Source: Rhizobium leguminosarum (GTDB taxonomy: Bacteria > Pseudomonadota > Alphaproteobacteria > Rhizobiales > Rhizobiaceae). From it: DNA of 64,000 nucleotides. The notes under the pieces were generated by a model, which worked only from the letters and a program-made list of their open reading frames with translations, was not told the origin of the DNA and did no database searches. The position numbers were made by a program, and so were the translations under genes. Shown here piece by piece: positions 35,004 to 45,768 of the stretch. How positions within the stretch are numbered: position 1 is the stretch's first letter; every line of letters begins with the position of its first letter. Where the stretch lies: the NCBI RefSeq assembly GCF_001679785.1, contig NZ_CP016286.1, positions 4,536,501 to 4,600,500 on the forward strand. The letters are read 5' to 3'.

Positions 35004-35472
35004 AGTAAACGAAGGGATCAACCTCCGCATGGGCGTCCGCCTCCTTCGGATAGATCACGCCCTTGCGCAGGATGATGTTGGCATAGAGCCTGGGCTCGCC
35101 GGTCTGGATCACCGCATGGGCAGTCTTCACCCTTCCGTAGAAATCCTGGCCGATCAGCGGCACCACCTGCCGGTGCGGTTCGTGACGGGCGCAGCAGTCG
35201 ATCATCTCCTCATGCACGGGGTCGAGCTTGTCGCGCTCGGCCTTGACGGTCGAGCGGAAGATCGCCTCGGCCACGAAATCGTCGATCGGCAGCACGCTGA
35301 GCACTGCATTGAGAACCGGGATGAGGCGATGGCCGTCGAGCCGGATCAGCCGGCGGGCATGTTCGACGCCCGGATAGTTGCCGTCGACGATGGCGATCTC
35401 GTCGCCGTGGCCCATGGCGCGAAGCGTAAAAAGCAGCTCCGGGCTCAACAGCGGATCAAGTCCTTTCAGCAT
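35002..35472 (-). CDS. FucU/RbsD-family sugar mutarotase
   Basis: A 156-residue protein of the RbsD/FucU fold: LLSPELLFTLRAMGHGDEIA with the catalytic His region near the start, DGNYPG, and the C-terminal LYANIILRKGVIYPKEAD. Such enzymes interconvert sugar anomers. It follows the ROK regulator gene with a 17-base overlap and is encoded next to the fructose-type ABC operon, so it probably serves the same sugars. The tail of this gene is duplicated at 32065-32232. Confidence 0.9.
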   Translation of the reverse strand: MLKGLDPLLSPELLFTLRAMGHGDEIAIVDGNYPGVEHARRLIRLDGHRLIPVLNAVLSVLPIDDFVAEAIFRSTVKAERDKLDPVHEEMIDCCARHEPHRQVVPLIGQDFYGRVKTAHAVIQTGEPRLYANIILRKGVIYPKEADAHAEVDPFVY

Positions 35473-36703
35473 GGTCTACCTCCTTGAAGAGTACGTTCTG
35501 GTCGGTGAGGTAACGCGCAAAGATCGGCAGGCTGGCGCCGCCGATAGCGCGCGCCTGGGCGCCGACTGCGCCCTCGATGATTTCGGGCATGACGACGCCC
35601 TGCAGGTCGAGCTTGGCGGCTTCGTCGATCGTTGCCTGCACCACCCGGCTGCGCACCCAATCGGGAAAGCCGCCGTCGATGACGGCCGCGCTGAAATCGA
35701 CGATCGAGGCGGCGGCAACGATCGCCTGCGCCAGCGCCTTGGCGCTGTCCTGGATCCAGGCTTCCATCGGCTCGCCGAAATCCACCCAGCCGTCGGCCGA
35801 ATACCAGAGCGGCTCCGGATCGATGCCGCGCTCGCGCAGCATGTTTTCGAGCACGAAGATCGAGGCGATTTCAAGCAGCTGCATCGTCTCGCCGTTCTTG
35901 CCGCGCACCGGCAGCGGCCCGATCGCGCCCGCCGTGCCGGTGCGGCCGGAAAAGATTGCCGAATTCAGGACGATGCCGCCGCCGATGAAGGAGCCGATGA
36001 AGAAATAGACGAAATCCGGATAGGACGGCCCAACGCCGAAGACGAGCTCGGCGCCGCAGGCGCTGGTCGCATCATTCTGCAGAAAGACCGGATGCGAGAC
36101 GCGCGCGGCGATGTCGGCCTGCAGGTCGATCTCGCGCCAGACCTCCATGGCGCCGGCCGGCGCGCCCACCTCTTCGGCCCAGTTCCAGAGCTCGAAGGGG
36201 GCGGCGATGCCGAGGCCGGCAATGCGGCCGCGCTGCTTGTCGTCGAGCCGCTCTTCGAGCTCGCGGATGCCCGAGGTGACGAAGGCAAGGATCTCATCCG
36301 GCAGCGGATAGGCATAGGTCTTATGCAGCTGCATGCGGATGCGGCCGACGAAATCCATCAGCACCAGATCGGCGCTGCGCCGGCCCATCTTCAGGCCGAA
36401 AGAATAGACGGCGTCGGGATTGAGATGCATCGGGATCGACGGCTGGCCGACACGGCCGCGCACCGGTTCTCCCCGCGACAGCAGCCCTTCCTTCTCCAGC
36501 ACCCGCATGATGACGGAGACGGTCTGCGCCGACAGTCCGCTGCGGCGCGCGATATCGGCCTTCGACAGCGCGCCGTAGAGACGCACCAGCGACAGCACGA
36601 GCCGTTCGTTATAGGCCCGCACCCTGACCTGGTTCGCACCGCCGGCCGGATTCAGAATTGGTGGCGGGACCGGTATGTTTGCCGGTCCATCCAAGGACGA
36701 CAT
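35456..36703 (-). CDS. frcR: ROK-family repressor of the frc operon
   Basis: A 415-residue ROK protein. The N-terminal winged HTH is at about residues 30-85 (LVLSLVRLYGALSKADIARR, GLSAQTVSVIMRVLEKEGLL) and the sugar-kinase-like C-terminal part has GLGIAAPFELWNW and IGSFIGGGIVLN. It lies divergent from frcB, as in the Sinorhizobium fructose/mannose/ribose operon, so I name it frcR on context. It starts after GGGAGGAGGGGCC. The sugar ligand is inferred. Confidence 0.86.
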   Translation of the reverse strand: MSSLDGPANIPVPPPILNPAGGANQVRVRAYNERLVLSLVRLYGALSKADIARRSGLSAQTVSVIMRVLEKEGLLSRGEPVRGRVGQPSIPMHLNPDAVYSFGLKMGRRSADLVLMDFVGRIRMQLHKTYAYPLPDEILAFVTSGIRELEERLDDKQRGRIAGLGIAAPFELWNWAEEVGAPAGAMEVWREIDLQADIAARVSHPVFLQNDATSACGAELVFGVGPSYPDFVYFFIGSFIGGGIVLNSAIFSGRTGTAGAIGPLPVRGKNGETMQLLEIASIFVLENMLRERGIDPEPLWYSADGWVDFGEPMEAWIQDSAKALAQAIVAAASIVDFSAAVIDGGFPDWVRSRVVQATIDEAAKLDLQGVVMPEIIEGAVGAQARAIGGASLPIFARYLTDQNVLFKEVDHAERT

Positions 36704-36765
36704 GGCCCCTCCTCCCGATTGTTGGCCTATGCCCTAATTCGATCGAGCATGCCACATCGGATTAA

Positions 36766-36816
36766 TAATTCAATTGGATTTATTTATTGACAAGGCGATT
36801 TCTTTTCGCTCTTAAT
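36766..36816. promoter_or_regulatory. frcB promoter and candidate FrcR operator
   Basis: TTGACA at 36787-36792 with CTTAAT 18 bases on at 36811-36816. Just upstream, an AT-rich imperfect palindrome centred on CAATTG (36771-36776), inside TAATTCAATTGGATTTA, is a plausible ROK site. Confidence 0.45.
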
Positions 36817-36931
36817 TGCCGTCGTCAAGGGCACGGGACCGCTGGGAGGCATTAGCGATCCACGGCGAAGTGTCATATCTTAAGCTTCCGGCCCCGCAGG
36901 GGCGGCGCCGGCAAACTCTGGGAGGAGTTCC

Positions 36932-37951
36932 ATGAAGAAATCTGTTCTCGCTTTCGGCGCGCTCGCGCTTGGTGTCACCTTTTCCGCTCCTGTCATGGCG
37001 GCTGACGTTGCTGCCTGCCTCATCACCAAGACTGACACCAACCCCTTCTTCGTCAAGATGAAGGAAGGTGCGACGGCCAAGGCCAAGGAACTCGGCGTCT
37101 CGCTGAAGTCCTATGCCGGCAAGGTCGACGGTGACAGCGAAAGCCAGGTGGCCGCGATCGAAAGCTGCATTGCCGACGGCGCAAAGGGCATCCTGATTGC
37201 TGCTTCCGACACCAAGGGCATCGTGTCTTCGGTCAAGAAGGCCCGTGAAGCCGGCCTGCTGGTCATCGCTCTCGACACGCCGCTTGAGCCCGCCGATGCC
37301 GCCGACGCCACCTTCGCCACCGACAACCTGCTCGCCGGCAAGCTGATCGGCCAGTGGGCCAAGGAAACGATGGGCGACAAGGCCAAGGATGCCAAGGTCG
37401 GCTTCCTCGACCTGACCCCGTCGCAGCCGACGGTCGACGTTCTGCGCGACCAGGGCTTCATGATGGGCTTCGGCATCGATCCGAAGGACCCGAACAAGAT
37501 CGGCGACGAGGACGATGCTCGTATCGTCGGTCATGACGTGACCAACGGCAATGAAGAAGGCGGCCGCAAGGCCATGGAAAACCTTCTGCAGAAGGATCCG
37601 AGCATCAACGTCATCCACACGATCAACGAGCCGGCCGCTGTCGGCGCCTATCAGGCGCTGAAGGCCGTCGGCATGGAAAAGAACGTGCTGATCGTCTCGG
37701 TTGACGGCGGTTGCCCGGGCGTGAAGTCGGTCAAGGAAGGCGTCATCGGCGCCACCTCGCAGCAATATCCGCTGATGATGGCAGCCCTTGGCGTCGAAGC
37801 GATCAAGAAGTTCGCCGACAATGGTGAAAAGCCGAAGCCGACCGAAGGCAAGTCCTTCTACGACACCGGCGTCTCGCTCGTCACCGACAAGCCGGTTTCC
37901 GGCGTCAAGTCGATCGACACCAAGGAAGGCACGGACAAGTGCTGGGGCTGA
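36932..37951 (+). CDS. frcB: Sugar ABC transporter periplasmic binding protein FrcB
   Basis: A 339-residue type 1 periplasmic binding protein with a Sec signal (cleavage near APVMAADV). It carries typical ribose-binding-family segments: [52 protein letters not shown] and [13 protein letters not shown]. It is the first gene of the frcBCAK set, and the order matches the known fructose system. GGGAGGAGTTCC precedes the ATG. A strong hairpin follows it before frcC. Confidence 0.9.
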   Translation: MKKSVLAFGALALGVTFSAPVMAADVAACLITKTDTNPFFVKMKEGATAKAKELGVSLKSYAGKVDGDSESQVAAIESCIADGAKGILIAASDTKGIVSSVKKAREAGLLVIALDTPLEPADAADATFATDNLLAGKLIGQWAKETMGDKAKDAKVGFLDLTPSQPTVDVLRDQGFMMGFGIDPKDPNKIGDEDDARIVGHDVTNGNEEGGRKAMENLLQKDPSINVIHTINEPAAVGAYQALKAVGMEKNVLIVSVDGGCPGVKSVKEGVIGATSQQYPLMMAALGVEAIKKFADNGEKPKPTEGKSFYDTGVSLVTDKPVSGVKSIDTKEGTDKCWG

Positions 37952-37973
37952 GCCCCGATTGTTGAAAGCAGAC

Positions 37974-38001
37974 CGGCCGGGGCTTGATCCCCGGCCGTTT
38001 T
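37974..38001 (+). terminator. Hairpin between frcB and frcC
   Basis: CGGCCGGGG, loop CTTGAT, CCCCGGCCG, then four T: a nine-pair stem. Partial termination here would give more binding protein than membrane components, a usual pattern in ABC operons. Confidence 0.78.
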
Positions 38002-38106
38002 CGACGGACGATGTGCCGTCGCCTCACGAACCGGCTAATCAAAGACCGGATGGATATCGGTGACGGCCCCCGCGCGAGTTCGGCGCGCGGATGCGGAGGA
38101 GGAACC

Positions 38107-39171
38107 ATGACCGGAACACAGGAATTCGAAAGTGTCCTCGACGGCAGCGACAAGAGCGTTGCCTCCTTCGAGCACGAGAAAGTCTCGCTGATCAAGCGCG
38201 CGCAGCATTTTCTGCACTCGACGCCGGCCGCCGTGCCACTGATCGTGCTGGTGCTGGCGATCATCATCTTCGGGATCACCATCGGCGGACGGTTCTTCTC
38301 GTCCTATACGCTGACGCTGATCCTGCAGCAGATCGCCATCGTCGGTATTCTCGGCGCCGCCCAGACGCTGGTCATCCTGACCGCCGGCATCGATCTTTCG
38401 ATCGGCGTCATCATGGTGATCTCGGCGGTGATCATGGGCAATGTCGCCATCACTTATGGCATACCGACGCCGATCGCAGTGGTCGCCGGGCTTGTCGTCG
38501 GCGGCCTTTGCGGATTGCTGAACGGCTTCCTCGTCGCCTACATGAAGCTGCCGCCATTCATCGTCACGCTCGGCACCTGGAACATCGTCATGGCGACGAA
38601 TTTCATCTATTCCGCCAATGAGACGATCCGCGACACCGACGTCGACGAAAAGGCGCCGCTGCTTCATCTTTTCGCCATGAGCTTCAAGCTCGGCAGCGCC
38701 GTGCTCACCCTCGGCGTCATCGCCATGGTCCTGCTCGTCCTGGTGCTCTGGTATGTCCTCAATCACACCGCCTGGGGCCGGCATGTCTATGCCGTCGGCG
38801 ACGATCCGGAGGCAGCCAAGCTCTCGGGCATCCAGACCAAGAAGGTGCTGCTGACCGTTTACGCCATATCGGGCGTCATTGCCGGCTTGGCCGCCTGGGT
38901 CTCGATCGGCCGCAACGGCTCGATCTCGCCGTCCTCGGCGGTCACCGATTTTAACCTCCAGGCAATCACTGCGACGGTGATCGGCGGCATCTCGCTGTTC
39001 GGCGGCCGCGGCTCCATTCTCGGCACGCTCTTCGGTGCCATGATCGTCGGCGTCGTCTCGATGGGCCTCAACATGCTCGGCGCCGACCCGCAATGGAAAG
39101 TCCTTTTGACAGGCGTGCTGATCATCGCCGCCGTCGCCATCGATCAGTGGATCAGAAAGGTTTCGGTGTAA
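38107..39171 (+). CDS. frcC: Sugar ABC transporter permease FrcC
   Basis: A 354-residue inner-membrane permease of the RbsC/BPD_transp_2 family with about ten hydrophobic segments. Typical segments are VILTAGIDLSIGVIMVISAV and NLQAITATVIGGISLFGGRG. It starts after GGAGGAACC. It follows frcB and precedes frcA, with 2 bases between. It presumably forms the channel for fructose-type sugars. Confidence 0.9.
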   Translation: MTGTQEFESVLDGSDKSVASFEHEKVSLIKRAQHFLHSTPAAVPLIVLVLAIIIFGITIGGRFFSSYTLTLILQQIAIVGILGAAQTLVILTAGIDLSIGVIMVISAVIMGNVAITYGIPTPIAVVAGLVVGGLCGLLNGFLVAYMKLPPFIVTLGTWNIVMATNFIYSANETIRDTDVDEKAPLLHLFAMSFKLGSAVLTLGVIAMVLLVLVLWYVLNHTAWGRHVYAVGDDPEAAKLSGIQTKKVLLTVYAISGVIAGLAAWVSIGRNGSISPSSAVTDFNLQAITATVIGGISLFGGRGSILGTLFGAMIVGVVSMGLNMLGADPQWKVLLTGVLIIAAVAIDQWIRKVSV

Positions 39172-39173
39172 TC

Positions 39174-39955
39174 ATGGCTCGCGAACCCCTTCTCACCGCC
39201 CGCGGTCTCGTCAAGCGTTATGGCCGCGTGACCGCGCTCGATAATGCCGATTTCGACCTCTATCCGGGTGAAATCCTCGCCGTCATCGGCGATAACGGCG
39301 CCGGCAAATCCTCGCTGATCAAGGCGATATCGGGCGCCGTCACCCCGGACGAGGGGTGATCACGCTCGAAGGCCGGCAGGTGCAGTTTCGCTCGCCGATG
39401 GAAGCGCGCGACGCCGGCATCGAGACCGTCTATCAGAATCTCGCTTTGTCGCCGGCGCTGTCGATCGCCGACAACATGTTCCTCGGCCGCGAGATCCGCA
39501 AACCTGGCGTGCTCGGCTCGATGTTCCGCATGCTCGACCGGCCGGCCATGGAAAAGCTGGCGCGCAACAAGCTCACCGAACTCGGCCTGATGACCATCCA
39601 GAACATCAACCAGGCGGTGGAAACGCTCTCCGGCGGTCAGCGCCAGGGTGTTGCGGTCGCCCGTGCCGCCGCCTTCGGCTCGAAGGTCATCATCATGGAC
39701 GAACCGACGGCAGCGCTCGGCGTCAAGGAAAGCCGCCGCGTGCTGGAACTGATCCTCGACGTGCGCGCCCGTGGCCTGCCAATCGTGCTGATCTCCCACA
39801 ACATGCCGCATGTCTTCGAAGTGGCCGACCGGATCCACATTCACCGCCTCGGCCGGCGGCTGACGGTGATCGATCCGAAGGAATACACCATGTCCGACGC
39901 CGTCGCCTTCATGACCGGCGCCAAGGCGGTGCCGACGGAGACCGTCGCCGCATGA
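39174..39955 (+). pseudogene. frcA: Sugar ABC transporter ATPase FrcA, broken by a frameshift
   Basis: The first 61 codons (39174-39359) contain the Walker A motif GDNGAGKSSL and end at TGA. A second frame (39356-39955) starts with GTG and encodes 199 residues with the signature VETLSGGQRQGV and Walker B IIMDEPTAAL. The protein would be continuous if one G were added to GAGGGGTGAT at 39351-39360 (expected TPDEGVITLEG). The two frames overlap in GTGA, so some coupled restart is conceivable. Neighbouring genes are intact, so a sequencing or recent frameshift is the simplest view. Confidence 0.9.
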
Positions 39956-40584
39956 ATGCACGCATCGATGAAATCGCCGGCGAGGTGCTTGATCGCGCCG
40001 GCCATTCCAAGCGTTTCCTGGTCGCCATTGCCGGACCGCCGGGTGCCGGAAAATCGACCATGGCCGACAATCTGGCGGAAGCGCTGAAGGTCAGGGGCGA
40101 AAGCGCCGAAGTCCTGCCGATGGATGGCTTCCACATGGACAACGCCATCCTGATCGAACGCGGCCTGCTGGCACGCAAGGGCATCCCCGAGACTTTCGAT
40201 GTTCGCGGTTTCCTCGATATCATCCGCGCCGTCCGGCTGGCCGATCAGGAGGTTCTGGTGCCGGTCTTCGACCGCTCACGCGAACTCGCCATTGCGTCTG
40301 CCCGCCCTGTTTCCCCCGATCATCGCTTCATCATCGTCGAGGGCAATTACCTGCTCTTTTCGCTGGGCAAATGGGCCGAACTCGAAGGCGTCTTCGACTT
40401 TTCGATCATGCTCGCGCCGCCGATCGAGGTGCTGGAGGAGCGGCTCTGGGCCCGCTGGCGCGGTTACAACCTGACCGAAGAGGCCGCCAGCGCCAAGGTC
40501 TACGGCAACGACCTGCCGAACGGCCGGCTGATCCTCGAAAACCGCCGCCCGGCCGATGTGACGCTGGAGATCGCGCTGGCGTGA
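39952..40584 (+). CDS. frcK: Nucleoside/sugar kinase-like P-loop protein FrcK
   Basis: A 210-residue P-loop kinase of the uridine kinase/PRK-like type. It has Walker A AIAGPPGAGKST near residues 26-37, MDGFHMDN, FDVRGF and IIVEGNYLL. It overlaps the end of frcA by four bases (ATGA), so they are coupled, and it matches the kinase gene following frcA in the Sinorhizobium operon. Its substrate is uncertain; phosphorylation of an imported sugar is the usual proposal. Confidence 0.88.
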   Translation: MNARIDEIAGEVLDRAGHSKRFLVAIAGPPGAGKSTMADNLAEALKVRGESAEVLPMDGFHMDNAILIERGLLARKGIPETFDVRGFLDIIRAVRLADQEVLVPVFDRSRELAIASARPVSPDHRFIIVEGNYLLFSLGKWAELEGVFDFSIMLAPPIEVLEERLWARWRGYNLTEEAASAKVYGNDLPNGRLILENRRPADVTLEIALA

Positions 40585-40656
40585 TGCGGCAGCGATTGTT
40601 TTCATGTAAAAGATAGTGCTATCGAGGCCGCAGACGCATCGCTTCGGAGGCCTGCC

Positions 40657-41703
40657 ATGCAATCGATCACCATCCGCCGTCCTGATGACTGGCACCTGCA
40701 TCTGCGCGACGGCGCCATGCTGGAAGGCGTGATCGCCGATACGAGCCGCACCTTCGCCCGCGCCATCATCATGCCCAATCTCGTGCCGCCGGTCGTCACG
40801 TCAGCCGACGCCAAGGCCTATCGCGAGCGCATCCTCAAGGCCTTGCCGGACGGCCATCGCTTCCAGCCGCTGATGACGCTTTATCTCACCGAACACACCA
40901 GCCCCGATGACGTGGAGGAGGGTAAGGCGAGCGGCCTCATCACCGCCGTCAAGCTTTATCCCGCCGGCGCCACGACCAATTCGCATGGTGGCGTCCGCGA
41001 CATGGAAAAGGCGATGCCGGTGCTGGAACGCATGGCAAAGATCGGCCTGCCGCTCTGCGTCCATGGCGAGGTGACGACGCCGGACGTCGATATTTTCGAC
41101 CGCGAGGCGGTCTTCATCGAGACCGTGCTCGATCCGCTGCGGCAGCGCCTGCCGGAGCTGAAGGTGACGATGGAGCATGTGACGACATCAGATGGCATCG
41201 ATTACATCAAGGCGGCCAGGGGCAATCTCGCCGGCTCGATCACCACCCACCATCTGATCATCAACCGCAACGCCATCCTCGTCGGCGGCATCCGGCCGCA
41301 TTATTATTGCCTGCCCGTCGCCAAGCGCGAAAACCACCGGCTGGCCTTGCGCGCCGCCGCCACCAGCGGCGATGCTCGCTTCTTCCTCGGCACGGATTCG
41401 GCCCCGCATGTCGACCCGCTGAAGGAATGCGCCTGCGGCTGCGCCGGCATCTATACCTCGATCAATACGATGAGCTGCCTCGCCCATGTCTTCGAACAGG
41501 AGGGCGCTCTGGAGCGGCTCGAAGCCTTCGTGTCGCTGAACGGACCGGCCTGGTACGGGCTTCAGCCGAACGAAGACCGCATCACCCTGTCACGGCAGCC
41601 CGACCCGATCATCTTTCCCGCCAGGATAGAAACCGGCGCAGGCCCGGTGACGGTGTTCGATCCGATGTTTCCCCTGCACTGGCAGGTGGTCCAGCAGGCG
41701 TAA
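40657..41703 (+). CDS. pyrC: Dihydroorotase
   Basis: A 348-residue zinc amidohydrolase of pyrimidine biosynthesis, converting carbamoyl aspartate to dihydroorotate. Metal ligands are DWHLHLRDG near the start, the carbamylated Lys in [14 protein letters not shown], His in LCVHGEV, MEHVTT and the catalytic Asp in FLGTDSAPH. Length and motifs fit the class II enzyme. It starts after GGAGGCCTGCC and is not linked to pyrE, which lies 7 kb downstream. Confidence 0.96.
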   Translation: MQSITIRRPDDWHLHLRDGAMLEGVIADTSRTFARAIIMPNLVPPVVTSADAKAYRERILKALPDGHRFQPLMTLYLTEHTSPDDVEEGKASGLITAVKLYPAGATTNSHGGVRDMEKAMPVLERMAKIGLPLCVHGEVTTPDVDIFDREAVFIETVLDPLRQRLPELKVTMEHVTTSDGIDYIKAARGNLAGSITTHHLIINRNAILVGGIRPHYYCLPVAKRENHRLALRAAATSGDARFFLGTDSAPHVDPLKECACGCAGIYTSINTMSCLAHVFEQEGALERLEAFVSLNGPAWYGLQPNEDRITLSRQPDPIIFPARIETGAGPVTVFDPMFPLHWQVVQQA

Positions 41704-41883
41704 GCTCACGGATTTCAATTTTAAATAGATTTTTTGTCTTAAATTCCGGCGTAACGTTAAACGCGTAACATTTGTATTGTGCGATGCATCATTTGTTAAC
41801 GGATGCATAAGACATTCCTCAACACCGACCCCATGAGCTGCCGACATCATCCGGCGCGGCTGCAGTCGCGGAGGCTGAAAAGC

Positions 41884-43062
41884 ATGATGCTTGACTATAA
41901 CTCCCTCTTGCTGGCGCTCGGCGTTTCGGCGGCCTGCCTTGCGGTGACGCTGATGGGCAGCTGGCTCGTCCGCCGGGCGGAAACCGTGCTGCTCACCGCC
42001 ACTATCGGCCTGGTCCTCGTCGTCAGCGGTATTTTCGTCTACAGCGCCTATGTGACGACACCTGAGAAATGGTTTGGCGTCGGCAACTTCGTGCTGTTTC
42101 ATGCCGGTTTCGCCACCATATGGGGTGCGGGCAGACAGTTCCTCACCGGCCACCTGTCCATCCGAGCCATTGCGATCCGCGCGCTCGCGGCGATGATCTT
42201 TTCCGTGGCGCCGATGTTATCGGGATATGACGGCCTGGCTTTCATCGCCGACAACCTCGCCATCGCTTTGCTGCTCTTTGCCACCGCCCGGCAATACTGG
42301 CTCGCCCGGGCGGAAGCGCCGGCGCCGATCCTCGGCATTACCGCGCTCTATACGCTGACGGCGATCTCTTTCGTGCTTTGCGCCGCCGTGCTGATAGCAG
42401 ACGGTAAGCTGGTGCTGGGTCACGCCCCCAGCAACTGGGCCGAAGATCTGAGCCTTGCCGTCTGCATCGCCGGCATGACCGGGATCGGTGCGCTGTCGCT
42501 GGCGCTGCATCAATGGCGGCTTGCCGCCCGCCACCGTCTCGATGCGATCACCGATCCGCTGACCGGCCTGCTCAACCGCCGCGCCCTCTTCGACCAATAC
42601 GGCACGCGCCCGATGGGCACGACCACGGCCGTCATCGTCTTCGATATCGACCATTTCAAATCCGTCAACGATCGCTTCGGCCATGCCGCCGGCGACCGCG
42701 TCCTCAATATCTTCGCCGGCGAACTTTCGGCCCATTGCCGCAGCGGCGACACCGCTGCCAGGCTCGGCGGCGAGGAATTCGTGCTGGTGCTGAAGGAGAT
42801 CATGCCCGGCCGGGCGGAACTGACGGCCGAGCGCATCCGCCGGGCTTTCGAGGCGCGCGAGATCCATATCGACGACGAGGTGTTGAGATGCACGGTCAGC
42901 GTCGGCGTCGCCCCCGGCCGGTCGAAGAGCTTGGATTTCGACGCCATGCTGAGTGCCGCCGACAAGGCTCTCTACGTCGCCAAGCGCGCCGGCCGCAATC
43001 GGGTCGAGCTTGCCAGCTATCTCAAGGCGGTTCCCGTCGAGGCAACGCGCACGGCGTCTTGA
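41884..43062 (+). CDS. Membrane diguanylate cyclase
   Basis: A 392-residue protein with about six transmembrane helices in the first 215 residues, then a GGDEF-type domain: DPLTGLLNRRALF, VIVFDIDHFKSVND, GGEEF at residues 295-299 and a KALYVAKRAGRNRV end. RSGD lies five residues before GGEEF, so the inhibitory I-site is present. The start at 41884 follows GGAGG; the frame continues 27 codons upstream without a better ribosome site. It makes cyclic di-GMP; the sensed signal is unknown. Confidence 0.92.
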   Translation: MMLDYNSLLLALGVSAACLAVTLMGSWLVRRAETVLLTATIGLVLVVSGIFVYSAYVTTPEKWFGVGNFVLFHAGFATIWGAGRQFLTGHLSIRAIAIRALAAMIFSVAPMLSGYDGLAFIADNLAIALLLFATARQYWLARAEAPAPILGITALYTLTAISFVLCAAVLIADGKLVLGHAPSNWAEDLSLAVCIAGMTGIGALSLALHQWRLAARHRLDAITDPLTGLLNRRALFDQYGTRPMGTTTAVIVFDIDHFKSVNDRFGHAAGDRVLNIFAGELSAHCRSGDTAARLGGEEFVLVLKEIMPGRAELTAERIRRAFEAREIHIDDEVLRCTVSVGVAPGRSKSLDFDAMLSAADKALYVAKRAGRNRVELASYLKAVPVEATRTAS

Positions 43063-43251
43063 TTCCTGATAAACCCTCTCATAATATCGCCCTCGGCCGG
43101 ATGCGGCCAGCCGCCCCGCGACGCTTAGCGTTATGGTGAATGCATCCAGACAACATCCTTCACATCCCTTGCCGTTTGGCGATCGATGGCGAACGGGTCA
43201 GCAGACGCGGGCACTGATCTTCCTGTTTGCCGCCAACGGAAGGATGACATC

Positions 43252-43788
43252 ATGCGCGATTTTCGCGATGCCAAGCTCATGGCAAAGACATTGCGGCAGG
43301 CGCTTGCCGACCGCGACATTTCGCTGACCCACAGCGAGACGCTTGAAATCGTCGCCCGGCAGTTCGGGCTCGATCAATGGAATATCCTCTCGGCAAAGAT
43401 AGAGGAGGCAGGCACCTCCCGCTCCGCGATCGGCATCGAGCCACCAATGCCGATCTTCCGCGTCTTCTCGGTCGAAAAGGCCATGGAGTTCTATTGCGGC
43501 TTTCTCGGCTTCCATCTCGATTGGGAGCACCGCTTCGGCGAAAACTTCCCGCTCTATTGCCAAGTCTCCCGCGACGGCATGGCGCTGCATCTGAGCGAAC
43601 ATTCCGGCGACGCCAGCCCCGGCGCCAAGGCCTTCGTCCGCGTCGCCAATGTGCGGGCCTATCACGCCGAACTCTCAGGCAAGGACTACCGCTACATGAA
43701 GCCCGGCGTCGAGGAAGCGCCGTGGGGCCTCGAGATGACCGTCACCGACCCCTTCAGCAACCGCATCGCCTTTTGCGAACAGACATAG
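43252..43788 (+). CDS. Glyoxalase/bleomycin-resistance superfamily protein
   Basis: A 178-residue VOC protein. The N-terminal 55 residues form a helical region with LMAKTLRQALADRDISLTHS, which is followed by PMPIFRVFSVEKAMEFYCGF and typical VOC ends DPFSNRIAFCEQT. Such N-terminal extensions occur in a subset of glyoxalase superfamily proteins of alphaproteobacteria. Ligand or substrate is unknown. The ATG follows GGAAGGATGACATC. Confidence 0.84.
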   Translation: MRDFRDAKLMAKTLRQALADRDISLTHSETLEIVARQFGLDQWNILSAKIEEAGTSRSAIGIEPPMPIFRVFSVEKAMEFYCGFLGFHLDWEHRFGENFPLYCQVSRDGMALHLSEHSGDASPGAKAFVRVANVRAYHAELSGKDYRYMKPGVEEAPWGLEMTVTDPFSNRIAFCEQT

Positions 43789-43817
43789 TCCTATGGGATG
43801 ACTAAGGTCACCGCTTG

Positions 43818-44002
43818 GCTCCCTCTTCTCCCCAGCGGGGAGAAGGTGGCCGCACGGCACATCCTATACGTTGACCCTCGCTTACGCTCAGAGCATTCGC
43901 GGCTTTGCCGCTCACCCCCTCAACCGCCTGCCGGCACCGACCGGGGTCGAGCCACGGGTCTCGACCCGTCCTTCGGACCACCAGCGGGGAGAAGAGACGT
44001 GT
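43818..44002. repeat. RIME-type mosaic repeat
   Basis: It contains CTTCTCCCC (43825-43833) with GGGGAGAAG (43837-43845) and a second arm GCCTGCCGGCACCGACC, then CAGCGGGGAGAAGAGACG. It is a partial copy with a rearranged centre compared with the copies at 14.5 and 19.8 kb. Confidence 0.65.
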
Positions 44003-45222
<1,220 letters not shown>

Positions 45223-45225
<3 letters not shown>

Positions 45226-45339
45226 GGTGCGCAGCCCGCAGGGCGAAGCCTCGAAGGACACGCCGCAACACTGCTCCTTGCATAGATCCGTCGCCGGAAC
45301 GCCCGCCTCGTCCTTCGAGGCCCCTTGCGGGGCACCTCA
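45223..45339. repeat. REP-like inverted repeat next to the IS110 element
   Basis: Left arm (from 45223, TGAGGTGCGCAGCCCGCAG, through CCTCGAAGGAC at 45249-45259) pairs with right arm GTCCTTCGAGG (45310-45320) and CGGGGCACCTCA (45329-45339 region). The centre holds CACGCCGCAACACTGCTCC. A related but single-armed copy lies at 45699-45755. Confidence 0.7.
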
Positions 45340-45425
45340 GGATGAGGCTCTCTTGAGTGCCGGCACTCCAGGGCGCTGGCATGGGGGCGCCATGGGTCGC
45401 GGACATACCTGCCGAGAGGAACAAA

Positions 45426-45653
45426 ATGAAATACCTTCCAGTCTTCGTCCTAACGTTTCTGTCGATTTTTTTCGGATGGTTATTCTATGAAAGGTACTGG
45501 AAGTTCCGAGATTGCATCTCGCAAGCCTTATCCAGCTGCCTCACTCCCGACGATGACAACCTGACGCAAGGCGGTTCTCTGTGGGCTGGTTTTGCAGGTC
45601 TGTTCTTGCTGCTCGCCGTGATCTCCGCCTGGCGCGCTTTCCGGAGCCGGTGA
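45426..45653 (+). CDS. Small two-helix membrane protein
   Basis: A 75-residue protein starting after GAGGAAC. Hydrophobic segments are at about residues 4-19 and 51-68, with a loop carrying two cysteines (RDCISQ, SCLTPD). It is flanked on both sides by copies of the REP-like sequence, so it may have moved with them. The function is unknown. Confidence 0.55.
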   Translation: MKYLPVFVLTFLSIFFGWLFYERYWKFRDCISQALSSCLTPDDDNLTQGGSLWAGFAGLFLLLAVISAWRAFRSR

Positions 45654-45698
45654 CCGAAGCGGGAGCGAAGCTGCGCCCCTCCAATTTGCCTCATCCAG

Positions 45699-45755
45699 AG
45701 GTGCGATCCACAGGGTCGCCTCGAAGGACACGCCGCCACGCTGTTCCTTGAATGC
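45699..45755. repeat. Second copy of the REP-like arm
   Basis: GAGGTGCGATCCACAGGGTC, then GCCTCGAAGGACACGCCGCC and GTTCCTTGAATGC, repeat the left arm of 45223-45282 in the same direction at roughly 75 percent identity. Confidence 0.6.
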
Positions 45756-45768
45756 CTCCGCTTGTTTC

